Positions 24,015 to 32,406 are shown, counted from the stretch's first letter. The stretch is 40,869 bases of DNA from a bacterium (GCA_021786105.1 JAJYNW010000013.1:1-40869); one strand, 5' to 3'. The notes: generated by a model from the sequence alone, not told the origin. Translations and numbers: made by a program.

Positions 24015-25100
24015 TTAACCATAAAAGCTCCCTGTGTCAAGTTTTAACACCTGCCCATATGGACCAAATACACTTTGGCCATCATAAGCAATAGCCCCGC
24101 GCAGCACTACTTTTTTTACCTTACCAGTCACTTTCATCCCGGCAAAGGGGGTCCAGCCGGCTTTGGTAAACAAGTGATTAGGGTTTAGGGTATAGGGTTT
24201 AGTGATTTCTGCTTCCACAAAAGTCTCCCGCTGCTCCGGCAAGTTAAAAATCTGGCGGGGATTTTTGGAAGTCAGTTCAATAATTTTATCTACCGTCAAT
24301 TTTCCTTCATTTACCGCTGTCAATAGCAGCGGCAAAGTAGTTTCCAAACCGGGCACGCCATTTGGTACTTTTTCAGAACTCATCTTCTCTTCTTTAGTGT
24401 GCGGGGCATGGTCAGAACCGATCATATCAATTATCCCCTCGGCAATCCCCTGCCACAAAGCTACTTGGTCTTTTTTACTTCGAAGCGGCGGCCGCATCGC
24501 CCCAAATGGCCCTAATCTTTTGGCATCTTCTTCAGTTAAAAACAGGTGGTGACAGGTTGCTTCAGCACTGATTTGTAAACCATTTTGCTTAGCTGCCTTG
24601 ATCATTTCTACTTCTTCTTTTAAAGACACATGGCAAACATGTAATTTATTACCAAATTTGTTGGCCAAACTAAGGGCTTTTTGCAAAGTCTCCCCCTCCG
24701 CATGCACCAAAATTGGTTTTTCTTTGGTCCAAGTTGAAAAGACCTCTTCCAAAATCTGATCATCTTCAATCAACAATTCCCCGGTAGTATGGTTCATATA
24801 CAACTTCAGACCAAAGACTTGATCCTCAACTTCGGCAAAATATTGGATACTTTCCTTGCTGGCCCCGAAATGAAAACCAACATCAGAGTAGATTCGGCCT
24901 TTAGCCAAGTCCATTTTTTGCCGTAAAGCCTCCGCGGTGGTAGTGGGAATCGGATTATTTGGCATATCTAAAACTGTGGTAAATCCGCCGGCAATGGCAG
25001 CTTTAGTACCGGTTTCAAAATCTTCTTTTTGGGTAGCACCGGGTTCCCGAAGATGCACATGAGGATCAACTAAACCAGGTAATTTAACTAAGTTCGGCAT
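24015..25100 (-). CDS. pyrC: Dihydroorotase, CAD-like type
   Basis: 361 aa. It starts MPNLVKLPGLVDPHVHLREPG, lacking the about 50-residue N-terminal beta segment of usual bacterial type I dihydroorotases. The start and the C-terminal GWTPFAGMKVTGKVKKVVLRG closely follow the dihydroorotase domain of animal CAD. Metal and active-site motifs are HVHLR, GLKLYM (candidate carbamylated Lys), HVCHVS and GSDHAPHT. Converts carbamoyl-aspartate to dihydroorotate. Heads the pyrC-pyrB-carA-carB cluster. A TATCAT box ends 7 nt before the ATG, interlocked with that of the divergent gene. Confidence 0.93.
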   Translation of the reverse strand: MPNLVKLPGLVDPHVHLREPGATQKEDFETGTKAAIAGGFTTVLDMPNNPIPTTTAEALRQKMDLAKGRIYSDVGFHFGASKESIQYFAEVEDQVFGLKLYMNHTTGELLIEDDQILEEVFSTWTKEKPILVHAEGETLQKALSLANKFGNKLHVCHVSLKEEVEMIKAAKQNGLQISAEATCHHLFLTEEDAKRLGPFGAMRPPLRSKKDQVALWQGIAEGIIDMIGSDHAPHTKEEKMSSEKVPNGVPGLETTLPLLLTAVNEGKLTVDKIIELTSKNPRQIFNLPEQRETFVEAEITKPYTLNPNHLFTKAGWTPFAGMKVTGKVKKVVLRGAIAYDGQSVFGPYGQVLKLDTGSFYG

Positions 25101-25106
25101 TTGTTA

Positions 25107-25113
25107 TATGATA
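25107..25113. promoter_or_regulatory. Interlocked divergent -10 boxes, pyrC and DUF5654-like gene
   Basis: TATGATA: plus TATGAT (25107-25112) is 7 nt before the ATG at 25120; minus TATCAT (25108-25113) is 7 nt before the ATG at 25100. Confidence 0.5.
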
Positions 25114-25119
25114 CAAGAT

Positions 25120-25386
25120 ATGGCCAAAAAGAAAAATAACGGCTTATCCTTTTATAAAGAATTTACTACTCAACTAATCACTTTATCTACTTCCGCTTTT
25201 GGTTTTGCTGCTGCTTTAGCTTGGAATGACACCATTCAACAAACAGTCAAAGATTTCATCGAACCAAGTGTACCAGGGGCGGGAATCTTTTCTCGCTTTA
25301 TTTATGCACTACTAGTTACGCTCCTGGGTGTACTAGTCACCTATCAACTATCAAAAATCGCCCGCCGATTAGGTATTAAGAAGTGA
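25120..25386 (+). CDS. Small two-TM membrane protein, DUF5654-like
   Basis: 88 aa from M5 of the ORF. TM1 is near LITLSTSAFGFAAALAWND and TM2 near YALLVTLLGVLVTYQL. The AALAWND motif between the helices resembles DUF5654 proteins of archaea and bacteria; function is unknown. The start at 25120 fits the leaderless spacing better than 25108, which lies inside the -10. Its 3' end overlaps recF by 11 bp. Confidence 0.7.
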   Translation: MAKKKNNGLSFYKEFTTQLITLSTSAFGFAAALAWNDTIQQTVKDFIEPSVPGAGIFSRFIYALLVTLLGVLVTYQLSKIARRLGIKK

Positions 25387-26512
25387 TTTGACCATTCTCT
25401 ACCTTTAAAATCCTGGCTGAGTCTAAAAATGACTGCGGAATATTTTCCAGTTCCACGGTGGCAATCACTGTTTGCTGTTTGGAAACCACCTCCACCACAT
25501 GAGCCCGGTGAGAAGCATCTAGTTCAGAAAATACATCGTCTAGCAATAGTATTGGTCTGGTACCCAAAATTTGAGCCATGTATTCCAACTGGGCCAATTT
25601 AAAAGCCAGAGTGGCAGTTCTATGTTCCCCTCGGGAGCCAAATTTAGCTACATTCCTACCATTGTCATTCTGAGGAGTCTTCGACGAAGAATCTCCCACG
25701 GATGTGGGACTCAAACTAGTTGAGAGATCCTTCACTTCGTTCAGGATGACAATACGGAAATCATCCCGGTGCGGCCCAATTAAAGTCGCTGCCGCTGCTA
25801 TTTCCCGCTCCTGCGTTTGAACCAACTTTTCTTCAGAAACCTTGTTTGGAAGATACTCAAACCGAAATTCTCCTAAGGGTTTTTCCAAAGTATTGATAAA
25901 CTCAAAAAAAGCCAGCCTTTTTGTTGAAATAATTTGCCCGTTTTCCACTAGACCGGCAGTCCAATAATCCAGCTCATCCTTCCTCCCCTGCCCTTCCCTA
26001 ATTCTTTTTAATACCCTGTTTCGAGCGGTTAAAAATTGCTCATAATTTGTCAAAGCTTTTTTATACTCATGATCAACTTGAACCAAAGCCAAATCCAAAT
26101 GCCATCGCCGTAAACTGGGTGATCCGGTCACCATATTAATATCAGAGGGGTAAAAAATAATCGCCGGCAGGTGACCAATAAAATCCACTACCCTACGGGA
26201 AATTCCATTAACCAATACTTTCTTTTTAAACCCCACCTCCTTAGATGGCCTGTTGATAATTACCAGCAACTCAGTTTCCCCTGTGTTTGTCAAAAAACCC
26301 TCAACCCTTGTAAACTCTTCCCCTTTTTTGATCAGTTCATCCTCAGTTTCCACCCGCAGGGATTTGGTGGTAGACAGTAGATAAATTGCCTCCAAAATAT
26401 TGGATTTACCAGCCGCATTGTTGCCGACTAGGATGGTGGGACGGGTATCAAAGTCAAGCTCTAGATTAGAATAGTTGCGAAAATTGGTTAAATTTAGCTT
26501 TTTCAAAAACAT
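25376..26512 (-). CDS. recF: DNA repair/recombination ATPase RecF
   Basis: 378 aa SMC-like ATPase. Walker A GNNAAGKSN at 30-38, signature GEHRTATLAFKLAQ, Walker B LLLDDVFSELD. It loads RecA at gaps with RecO and RecR. Residues about 255-283 are encoded by an 87-bp palindromic repeat placed in frame between the HRDDF region and the signature segment; without it the length is the usual about 350. A weak GATAAT lies 12 nt before the ATG. Confidence 0.95.
   Translation of the reverse strand: MFLKKLNLTNFRNYSNLELDFDTRPTILVGNNAAGKSNILEAIYLLSTTKSLRVETEDELIKKGEEFTRVEGFLTNTGETELLVIINRPSKEVGFKKKVLVNGISRRVVDFIGHLPAIIFYPSDINMVTGSPSLRRWHLDLALVQVDHEYKKALTNYEQFLTARNRVLKRIREGQGRKDELDYWTAGLVENGQIISTKRLAFFEFINTLEKPLGEFRFEYLPNKVSEEKLVQTQEREIAAAATLIGPHRDDFRIVILNEVKDLSTSLSPTSVGDSSSKTPQNDNGRNVAKFGSRGEHRTATLAFKLAQLEYMAQILGTRPILLLDDVFSELDASHRAHVVEVVSKQQTVIATVELENIPQSFLDSARILKVENGQITS
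25664..25750. repeat. Palindromic element inserted in frame in recF
   Basis: 87 bp (29 codons) from GTCATTCTGAGGAG to TTCAGGATGAC; the frame is kept. Confidence 0.9.
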
Positions 26513-26540
26513 ATCTGGGCAGATATTATCATAAATTTAG

Positions 26541-26731
26541 CGAAGGGAAGTGGTCTTAAGCGAGTAAATAAGCAAAACGCACGTTCTCGACTGTTTGAGC
26601 CAGGCGAGATTAACCAAAACGCACAAGCTTTGACGTGCGTGACGTTAATCGAGCCGGTTCCGAGCGAAGCGAGGAAGGCGAGTTGGAGAACAAGTTTTGC
26701 ATTTGCGAGCTAGTTAACTCATTTCCCTTCC
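26541..26731. repeat. Long imperfect inverted repeat between recF and the MFS gene
   Basis: Outer arms GAAGGGAAGTG and CATTTCCCTTC, middle arms GCAAAACGCACGTTCTCG and GGAGAACAAGTTTTGC, and a central hairpin ACGCAC...GTGCGT (26619-26640). The right arm includes the MFS stop codon. It fills the 206-bp gap; no gene is seen in it. Confidence 0.65.
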
Positions 26732-28098
26732 CAATGCCCCAAGCCCAAAAATTCCCGGATCCGATAGGACAAGTGTTCTTTTTTGAAAAACAAACTAGGT
26801 TTTAAACCAAACAAGCCAGCCAATATCACCACTACCCCGATCCCGACAAATATCGGCGCCGTACCGAATATATCAGCCAGGACGCCAGCCACCACAATCG
26901 GTACCAAAGATAATCCGGACATGGCCACCCCCAACACTGAAAAAACCTTACCCCGATCTTTCTCGGATGTGTTTTCCTGTAGCGTGGTTTGTGAGGGCAC
27001 TAAAATGGACACCATGGCAATCCCCAACAAAAATGATCCGACAAAAAGAATCTTTGATAAAGATGGTTGGTAAAAAAACGGCACCGGTCTGGCATGCCGG
27101 AAATATTGGATAGCCGGAGAAACAAACGGTGCAATGCCGACCAAAAACGCCAGTATTCCTCCCAGCAAGATCCCCTTGGCCACCAGCCTTCTTCTGACCA
27201 ACCTATTTCCGAACTTGCCCAAAATTACTCCTCCGGTCACAATCCCCAACCCTAGTGGGATGACTAAAACATAGGAGGCGTCGGTAGCTTTAATCTGTAA
27301 AGATTTTTCCAAAAACCCCGGCATGAGCACTGCCAAAATACCCGCCCCCATTTGCACGCCGGCCAGTATCACAATTGAGGTTAAAACCGGTAATTTTCCT
27401 CTAATCGATCTGATAGTATCCCGAATCTCCGCCGTACCGATTTTCCAAATATTGGCATAATGCTTTTCTTTCAAGGCTAAAATAAATTTTTTGCCCTGCT
27501 CGTCCGGGACAGCAGTGATGGAAGGAAACATCAAAGATAAGAAAAATGCTATTCCCAACACTATTCCGCCTAAGGCAAAGACAAAATCAATACCCAGGTG
27601 ATTAATCAAAGGACCGGCCAAACCAAAACCAATCAAAAAAGCCGAATAAAGGGTGGCAGAAAAGATAGAGTTGGCGGTTAATAATTGGTTTTTCTTAACC
27701 ACAATGGGAATAGCGGAAGCCTCAGCCGGGGCATAAAATTGGGCCAAAGCATTGATCAAAAAAGTCACCAGCAAAATCAACGGCAAACTACCCTTGACAA
27801 AAATCAGGCTTAAAAATAACAGGCTTAAACCAAAATCAATTCCCATGATAATCTTTTTCCGGTCGATCACATCCACCAATACTCCACTAAATAAACCCAA
27901 AATGACTGCCGGCAGGTAAATTGCCAAAATTAAAGCTGATACGGCCGTATTGGAATCAGTTAGTTTAAATACCCACAGGATCAGGGTGAAATTTAAGGAA
28001 TTAAAAGACAGTTGAACTAAGATCTGATTGACCCAAAGATTTAAAAACCCAGGGTTGGCAATCACCGAGGTAAATGTTGGTTTCTCGCTCATAGCCAT
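26719..28098 (-). CDS. MFS transporter, probable efflux
   Basis: 459 aa with about 12 hydrophobic helices and a basic loop after TM2 (VDVIDRKK), the MFS signature region. The N-terminal MSEKPTFTSVIANPGFLNLW and overall pattern resemble the MFS_3/EntS-like drug or siderophore exporters. Substrate unknown. TATAAT ends 5 nt before the ATG and lies at the edge of a 44-bp tandem duplication that copies part of the promoter. Confidence 0.85.
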   Translation of the reverse strand: MAMSEKPTFTSVIANPGFLNLWVNQILVQLSFNSLNFTLILWVFKLTDSNTAVSALILAIYLPAVILGLFSGVLVDVIDRKKIIMGIDFGLSLLFLSLIFVKGSLPLILLVTFLINALAQFYAPAEASAIPIVVKKNQLLTANSIFSATLYSAFLIGFGLAGPLINHLGIDFVFALGGIVLGIAFFLSLMFPSITAVPDEQGKKFILALKEKHYANIWKIGTAEIRDTIRSIRGKLPVLTSIVILAGVQMGAGILAVLMPGFLEKSLQIKATDASYVLVIPLGLGIVTGGVILGKFGNRLVRRRLVAKGILLGGILAFLVGIAPFVSPAIQYFRHARPVPFFYQPSLSKILFVGSFLLGIAMVSILVPSQTTLQENTSEKDRGKVFSVLGVAMSGLSLVPIVVAGVLADIFGTAPIFVGIGVVVILAGLFGLKPSLFFKKEHLSYRIREFLGLGHWEGK

Positions 28099-28106
28099 TG
28101 GATATT

Positions 28107-28194
28107 ATAACTCGCCAGAGTTACAAGAGCGAGATGTAATCGAAGCGATTATAACTCGCCAGAGTTACAAGAGCGAGATGTAATCGAAGCGATT
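28107..28194. repeat. Exact 44-bp tandem duplication upstream of the MFS gene
   Basis: Two identical 44-bp units (28107-28150, 28151-28194). Each contains the hairpin TAACTCGCCAGAGTTA and the dyad AATCGAAGCGATT. Each unit junction regenerates ATTATAA, that is a minus-strand TATAAT. Confidence 0.95.
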
Positions 28195-28270
28195 AACAAC
28201 TTAAAAAAAGTAAACAGACTAGCTTTTCTCACATAATTGCAGTATATTACGGCTGAAAATAAATAAATCT

Positions 28271-29101
28271 ATGCTCGAATCACTACAAAAATCACCCGGC
28301 GACATATCTAAGATTAGAAGCACACCTGAGGAGGTAATAACGGAACGACTCTATTTGCTGCGAGGATTTGTCAACACAGGAAGAAGGTTAAGTATACTAG
28401 GAGTTGATGAAATAGCTCAGCACCTGAATGAGACACGAACCCGCTTTCCGCGTTTTTGGCCTGATCAGAACTACCAACCATCAGTAGGAACATTAAAAAT
28501 ACTGGCAAGCTCTTTTAAACTTACTGAACGGGAAGGAGAAATACTTGAGTCAGTAGTTTTAGGACAAACCTCAAAAAGAATAGGGACTGGCTTTCACCTA
28601 TCCCCTAAGACTGTTGAAAATTATAGAAACCACATACTTAAAAAATTAGACGTACGGTCGCACTCAGAACTAACAGTGAGAATGATAAACGATGGATGGT
28701 TTAATGCTGGTACATTAGCCCAAAAATTGGAATGTAGCACTGAAGAGGTCCAAGAACCAACCGGAGAAAAGAACGAAACAAGTGTTGAAATATCACAAAT
28801 CCTAACCATCACAGGAAAGCTTCTGAAAACATTTGAAACTATTGGACTTAAGAAAAAATTAGAATACAACGCTGGCGGAGTCCAAAAGTTAACTCCAGGA
28901 GAAGAGAGAGTTTTAAAAGCTATGGCTGAAAAAGGAGGCCGGATTCAAGATGTAGCTAACACTCTTAACCTTTCTAGCAAAACAGTTGAAAATTATTTAT
29001 ATAGAAGCCGCAGAAGATTTGGGGCAAAAAATAGCATCGAATTACTTATTAAGTTTATGGCAGAACAAGAAAGAAATAATGGAGCCCAAGATTATGTTTG
29101 A
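28271..29101 (+). CDS. Regulator with two LuxR-type HTH domains
   Basis: 276 aa. A helical N-terminus (about 1-80) without recognised receiver or ligand domain. First LuxR/GerE-like HTH about 83-140 (LTEREGEIL, SPKTVENYRNHILKKL). A linker of about 65 residues. Second HTH about 207-265 (LTPGEERVL, SSKTVENYLYRSRRRF). Two such domains in one chain are unusual and could bind tandem or looped sites. TATATT lies 22 nt before the ATG. Its 3' end overlaps fpg by 10 bp. Confidence 0.85.
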   Translation: MLESLQKSPGDISKIRSTPEEVITERLYLLRGFVNTGRRLSILGVDEIAQHLNETRTRFPRFWPDQNYQPSVGTLKILASSFKLTEREGEILESVVLGQTSKRIGTGFHLSPKTVENYRNHILKKLDVRSHSELTVRMINDGWFNAGTLAQKLECSTEEVQEPTGEKNETSVEISQILTITGKLLKTFETIGLKKKLEYNAGGVQKLTPGEERVLKAMAEKGGRIQDVANTLNLSSKTVENYLYRSRRRFGAKNSIELLIKFMAEQERNNGAQDYV

Positions 29102-29943
29102 CAACTGGGGCAAAAGTATGTACCACGACCAGCGAGTGTAATTTTTTTGACCTTGCCCGGGCAACTCTTACATGGATACCCTTCCTTCCAATAAACATTG
29201 GCATAATCCAAAAAGTAGCCCTTGCGTCCTTCCGCATCGACAAAATGAACTCGGGTGGAGCCGCCGTATTTAAGACCGTCCTGAAGCGCCTTAACGATTC
29301 CTGTATACAGCCTCTTGAATTGATCGTCAGACATATTGCCCACTTTGGTGCGGGGATCCAACCTAGCATTAAAACAAGCCTCGTTGGCATAGATGTTCCC
29401 CACTCCGGCCACCACCGACTGGTCCATGATCGCCACTTTCACCGGCTGAGTTTTATGCTTTAACAAATTCTGTTTTAAAACCTGCCAGGCAAACCCTTTG
29501 TCCAAAGGTTCCGGACCTAAATTCTTAAGTACGCTTTCCCTGGCCATCTGTTGGCTGGCCACCACCCTGACCCAGCCAAAACGGCGCTGGTCATTAAAAT
29601 ATAAATGTGAGCCATCGACAAAGGAAAATATTACCCTGGTATGCGGATTCGGCATCTGACCCAACATATCCTCAGTCGGATGCCCGCCGATAAATTTACT
29701 GTTGCCTTCCCATACCAGCTGGCCGGACATTTTTAGATGGAATAACAGGCTGACATTACCACTTAGATCCATGCCTAAAATCTTGGCTCTTCGCCAAACT
29801 TTGAGCACTTTTTGTCCCTCTGCTTGATTGGGATTTCCGATGAAAGATTTTGGGGAAAGAATCTGGATTTTTTGGATTTTTAACCCGATAATCTTTTTCT
29901 CTAAACCCAGTTTAATTGTTTCAACTTCGGGAAGTTCTGGCAT
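29092..29943 (-). CDS. mutM: Formamidopyrimidine-DNA glycosylase
   Basis: 283 aa. The catalytic N-terminus MPELPEVET fixes the start (Pro2, Glu3). MSGQLVW holds the family's catalytic Lys region equivalent, and a C-terminal zinc finger has paired Cys in CKSC and CPSC. Excises 8-oxoguanine and FapyG with AP lyase activity. The start lies 23 bp inside the upstream hypothetical gene. Confidence 0.95.
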   Translation of the reverse strand: MPELPEVETIKLGLEKKIIGLKIQKIQILSPKSFIGNPNQAEGQKVLKVWRRAKILGMDLSGNVSLLFHLKMSGQLVWEGNSKFIGGHPTEDMLGQMPNPHTRVIFSFVDGSHLYFNDQRRFGWVRVVASQQMARESVLKNLGPEPLDKGFAWQVLKQNLLKHKTQPVKVAIMDQSVVAGVGNIYANEACFNARLDPRTKVGNMSDDQFKRLYTGIVKALQDGLKYGGSTRVHFVDAEGRKGYFLDYANVYWKEGYPCKSCPGKVKKITLAGRGTYFCPSCQT

Positions 29944-30235
29944 GAGGATATTTTACTACATCGTGGTAAATAATCGCTGCCCTTTGAAAAAACTCTTCTA
30001 ATCTTGTAACAGCAATACGAAAATTCGGCAAGCTAATTTTGAAAGATTTGGTAGCTTGCTGCGACGCTTCAGGAGCTTCTGGTTTATCAATAGAAACCCT
30101 TAAAGCCTCCCGCCTTCTGTATTGAACTAAACTGAAATTCTTTGTATATCCAGGGGGCAGACCACAACGGTCTTCATTTCTTCTGTACCAACTCCTAACC
30201 TCTTTAACCGCTTCTCGTTGTTCAACCGAAGCCAT
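29921..30235 (-). CDS. Hypothetical protein, 104 aa
   Basis: Charged soluble protein with no motif I recognise. It is Arg/Glu-rich at the N-terminus (EVRSWYRRNEDRCG). It overlaps the mutM start by 23 bp on the same strand, which argues for cotranscription. TAGATT lies 5 nt before the ATG, a weak leaderless-type box. Coding status is moderate. Confidence 0.5.
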   Translation of the reverse strand: MASVEQREAVKEVRSWYRRNEDRCGLPPGYTKNFSLVQYRRREALRVSIDKPEAPEASQQATKSFKISLPNFRIAVTRLEEFFQRAAIIYHDVVKYPHARTSRS

Positions 30236-30280
30236 ATTTTAATCTAGACCCTTTCTTGAAATCTTGTCAATACCAACTTC

Positions 30281-30289
30281 TGCTATACT
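30281..30289 (+). promoter_or_regulatory. Extended -10 of the PQ-loop-like gene (leaderless)
   Basis: TGCTATACT ends 6 nt before the ATG at 30296. Confidence 0.65.
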
Positions 30290-30295
30290 TTAATC

Positions 30296-30880
30296 ATGCT
30301 CAATGAAAACTTTGTGATCGTCGGGTTTATTATTCAAGCGTTGGGCAGTATAAAATATCTTACTGAAACGCTTCAGGGAAAAGTTAAACCAAATAAAATC
30401 ACTCTCTTCTTGTGGTCACTGGCTCCACTAATTGCTTTTGCTGCCGAAATTAAGCAAGGCGTGGGCATTCAATCATTGCTGACTTTTGGCATAGGTTTTT
30501 TCCCTTTATTGATTTTTGTTGCCTCATTTTTTAATAAGAAAGCTCATTGGAAATTGAGCAGCTTTGATTTCGCGTGCGGAGGCCTATCTCTAATTGGTCT
30601 ACTCCTCTGGTATATAACAAAAACAGGTAACATCGCGATAATCTTTGCCTTGCTTGCCGACGGACTAGCCTCCCTGCCCGCAATTATCAAAACCTACCGT
30701 TATCCGGAAACTGAATACAGCTGGACATATTTTGCCGCCTTTATTAGTGCATTACTAACCATATCTACCATCAAAGTTTGGAATCTGGCCAATTATGGTT
30801 TCCCCTTTTCAACCATAGTTATTAACTTTACTATTTTCTCTTTTGCCCAATTCAAATTCGGCAAAGTTAAATCAGCTTAA
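30296..30880 (+). CDS. Seven-TM PQ-loop/SWEET-like membrane protein
   Basis: 194 aa with about seven hydrophobic helices. Two internally similar halves: KVKPNKITLFLW in the first and YRYPETEYSWTYF in the second occupy the place of the PQ motif of PQ-loop (MtN3/SWEET-like) transporters. The 3+1+3 layout would fit a fused SWEET. The PQ motif is not intact, so substrate and activity are unknown. It converges on the ABC permease gene with a 14-bp overlap. Confidence 0.6.
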   Translation: MLNENFVIVGFIIQALGSIKYLTETLQGKVKPNKITLFLWSLAPLIAFAAEIKQGVGIQSLLTFGIGFFPLLIFVASFFNKKAHWKLSSFDFACGGLSLIGLLLWYITKTGNIAIIFALLADGLASLPAIIKTYRYPETEYSWTYFAAFISALLTISTIKVWNLANYGFPFSTIVINFTIFSFAQFKFGKVKSA

Positions 30881-31649
30881 CTAACCTGCCGCTTCTTAAA
30901 GCATTCCTGAGAGTATAGCCAAAAAAGGCTAAAGAGGCAGTCAGGTAGATTGCATTCAAAATCAAGGCCGCCCAAAAGTTATTATAGTCAAACTGGCCGG
31001 TTTTAAAAGCAAACCTCATCCCCTCAAAAACATGAGAAATAGGAATCACAAAAGCGATCTTTTGAAAAATAGGCGGCAAAATAGAAATAGGATAAAAAAC
31101 TGCCGCAAAAGGCTGAATAAAGAAGGGTAAAATCCAAGTTAATGGTCCGATTGAATGCCCGTACCTTAAAATCAAGGAGACATTAAAAATTCCAAAAGCT
31201 ACGGCAAAGATAAATAGATTAACCCAAAGAAGAGCTAAACCAAACCCCAGGCTGGTAATTTGGAAATTATAAAAGATCCCGGCCATCAGCCACATCGATG
31301 TTAAGGCAATCATGATTTTGATAAAACTGATCGCCAAAAGCCCAGTGATAAATTCCAAAAATGTGATAGGCGAGGCAAAAAGATTAATAACATTACGGTC
31401 CCAAATTTCAAACATAAAATTTACCCCAATATCTGTCGAGACTTTTTCAAAAACTACCCACAAAATCATTCCTCCCAACAAAAATGCTGCAAAGGTTTGA
31501 GACTGAATGCTTTGTACATATGTGGACAAAAATCCCCACAAAATCAATACCAGCACCGGTGAAATTATCACATCAAAAAACCTCTCCAGTTGATGCATAG
31601 TTGTAAAAATGTGACGTAAAATAATGGCAAAAACTCTATTAAAGTTCAT
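30867..31649 (-). CDS. ABC-2 type transporter permease
   Basis: 260 aa from M11 of the ORF; GAGGGGG lies about 6 nt before this ATG. About six TM helices and the ABC-2 C-terminal segment with PISILPP and IPISHVFEGMRFA. Works with the ATPase encoded just upstream (11-bp overlap). Likely exports a drug, lipid or polysaccharide; substrate unknown. Confidence 0.9.
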   Translation of the reverse strand: MNFNRVFAIILRHIFTTMHQLERFFDVIISPVLVLILWGFLSTYVQSIQSQTFAAFLLGGMILWVVFEKVSTDIGVNFMFEIWDRNVINLFASPITFLEFITGLLAISFIKIMIALTSMWLMAGIFYNFQITSLGFGLALLWVNLFIFAVAFGIFNVSLILRYGHSIGPLTWILPFFIQPFAAVFYPISILPPIFQKIAFVIPISHVFEGMRFAFKTGQFDYNNFWAALILNAIYLTASLAFFGYTLRNALRSGRLVKLI

Positions 31650-32394
31650 CTGTCCCCCTCGATAAATGAATGAACACATCCCGCAAATTCGGTTCTTCCC
31701 CTTCTAATTTGAGTACATTTTGTGTCAACTCCAAAGGCGTACCCCGGGCAATAATCTTGCCGTGATTGATAAAAATCACCTGGTTGGCAATTTCTTCTAT
31801 TTCCCACATATTGTGGGAGGTATATAAAACAGTAATCCCCTCTTCTTTCTGGATCCGTTTCAGCAAATTAATTCCTTTATCCACCACATCTGGATCCATC
31901 GAAGCCATTGGTTCGTCCAAAAGCAGCAACCGAGGCTTATTTAGCAAAGCTTTACAGAGGCTGGCCCTGGCCCGAAGACCGGTAGAAAGATCGCGCGTGG
32001 CTTTATCTTTCAGATGTGTCATTTCAAAGATATCCAAAAGCTCATTAATCCTTTTTTTAGCCTCAGGTACTTCGTACAACTTGGCGTATACATATAAATT
32101 CTCCCAAACAGACAAATTCCATGGCAAATAAAAATCTGCCGAGGCGTAATTTACTTCTTTAAAAATCTCGCTCCTATTTTTTATTACGTCTTTACCAAAA
32201 ATATTTATTTGGCCTGAATCAGACACAATCAAACCCAAAATACAATAAATCGAAGTAGACTTCCCTGCCCCATTCGGCCCCAAAAACCCCAAAATCTCCC
32301 CTTCCTTTATTTCAAAAGAAATATCATTAATGGCTGTAAAGTCATTGAATTTTTTAACCAGATTTTTAACTTCCAGTATAACTTTTTTATCCAT
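31639..32394 (-). CDS. ABC-2 type transporter ATP-binding protein
   Basis: 251 aa. Walker A GPNGAGKST, signature LSTGLRARASL, Walker B LLLLDEP, H-loop YTSHNMWE. Resembles the multidrug/Nod-factor export ATPases (CcmA-like). AGGA lies about 10 nt before the ATG, with a palindromic element directly upstream. Confidence 0.93.
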   Translation of the reverse strand: MDKKVILEVKNLVKKFNDFTAINDISFEIKEGEILGFLGPNGAGKSTSIYCILGLIVSDSGQINIFGKDVIKNRSEIFKEVNYASADFYLPWNLSVWENLYVYAKLYEVPEAKKRINELLDIFEMTHLKDKATRDLSTGLRARASLCKALLNKPRLLLLDEPMASMDPDVVDKGINLLKRIQKEEGITVLYTSHNMWEIEEIANQVIFINHGKIIARGTPLELTQNVLKLEGEEPNLRDVFIHLSRGTDEL

Positions 32395-32406
32395 ATACTT
32401 TTCCTA

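Noticed and set aside
28107-28194. CRISPR-like direct repeats
   Set aside because: The two 44-bp units are directly adjacent with no spacer and only two copies; the heptamer and 9-mer arrays also lack spacers, and no cas gene is present.
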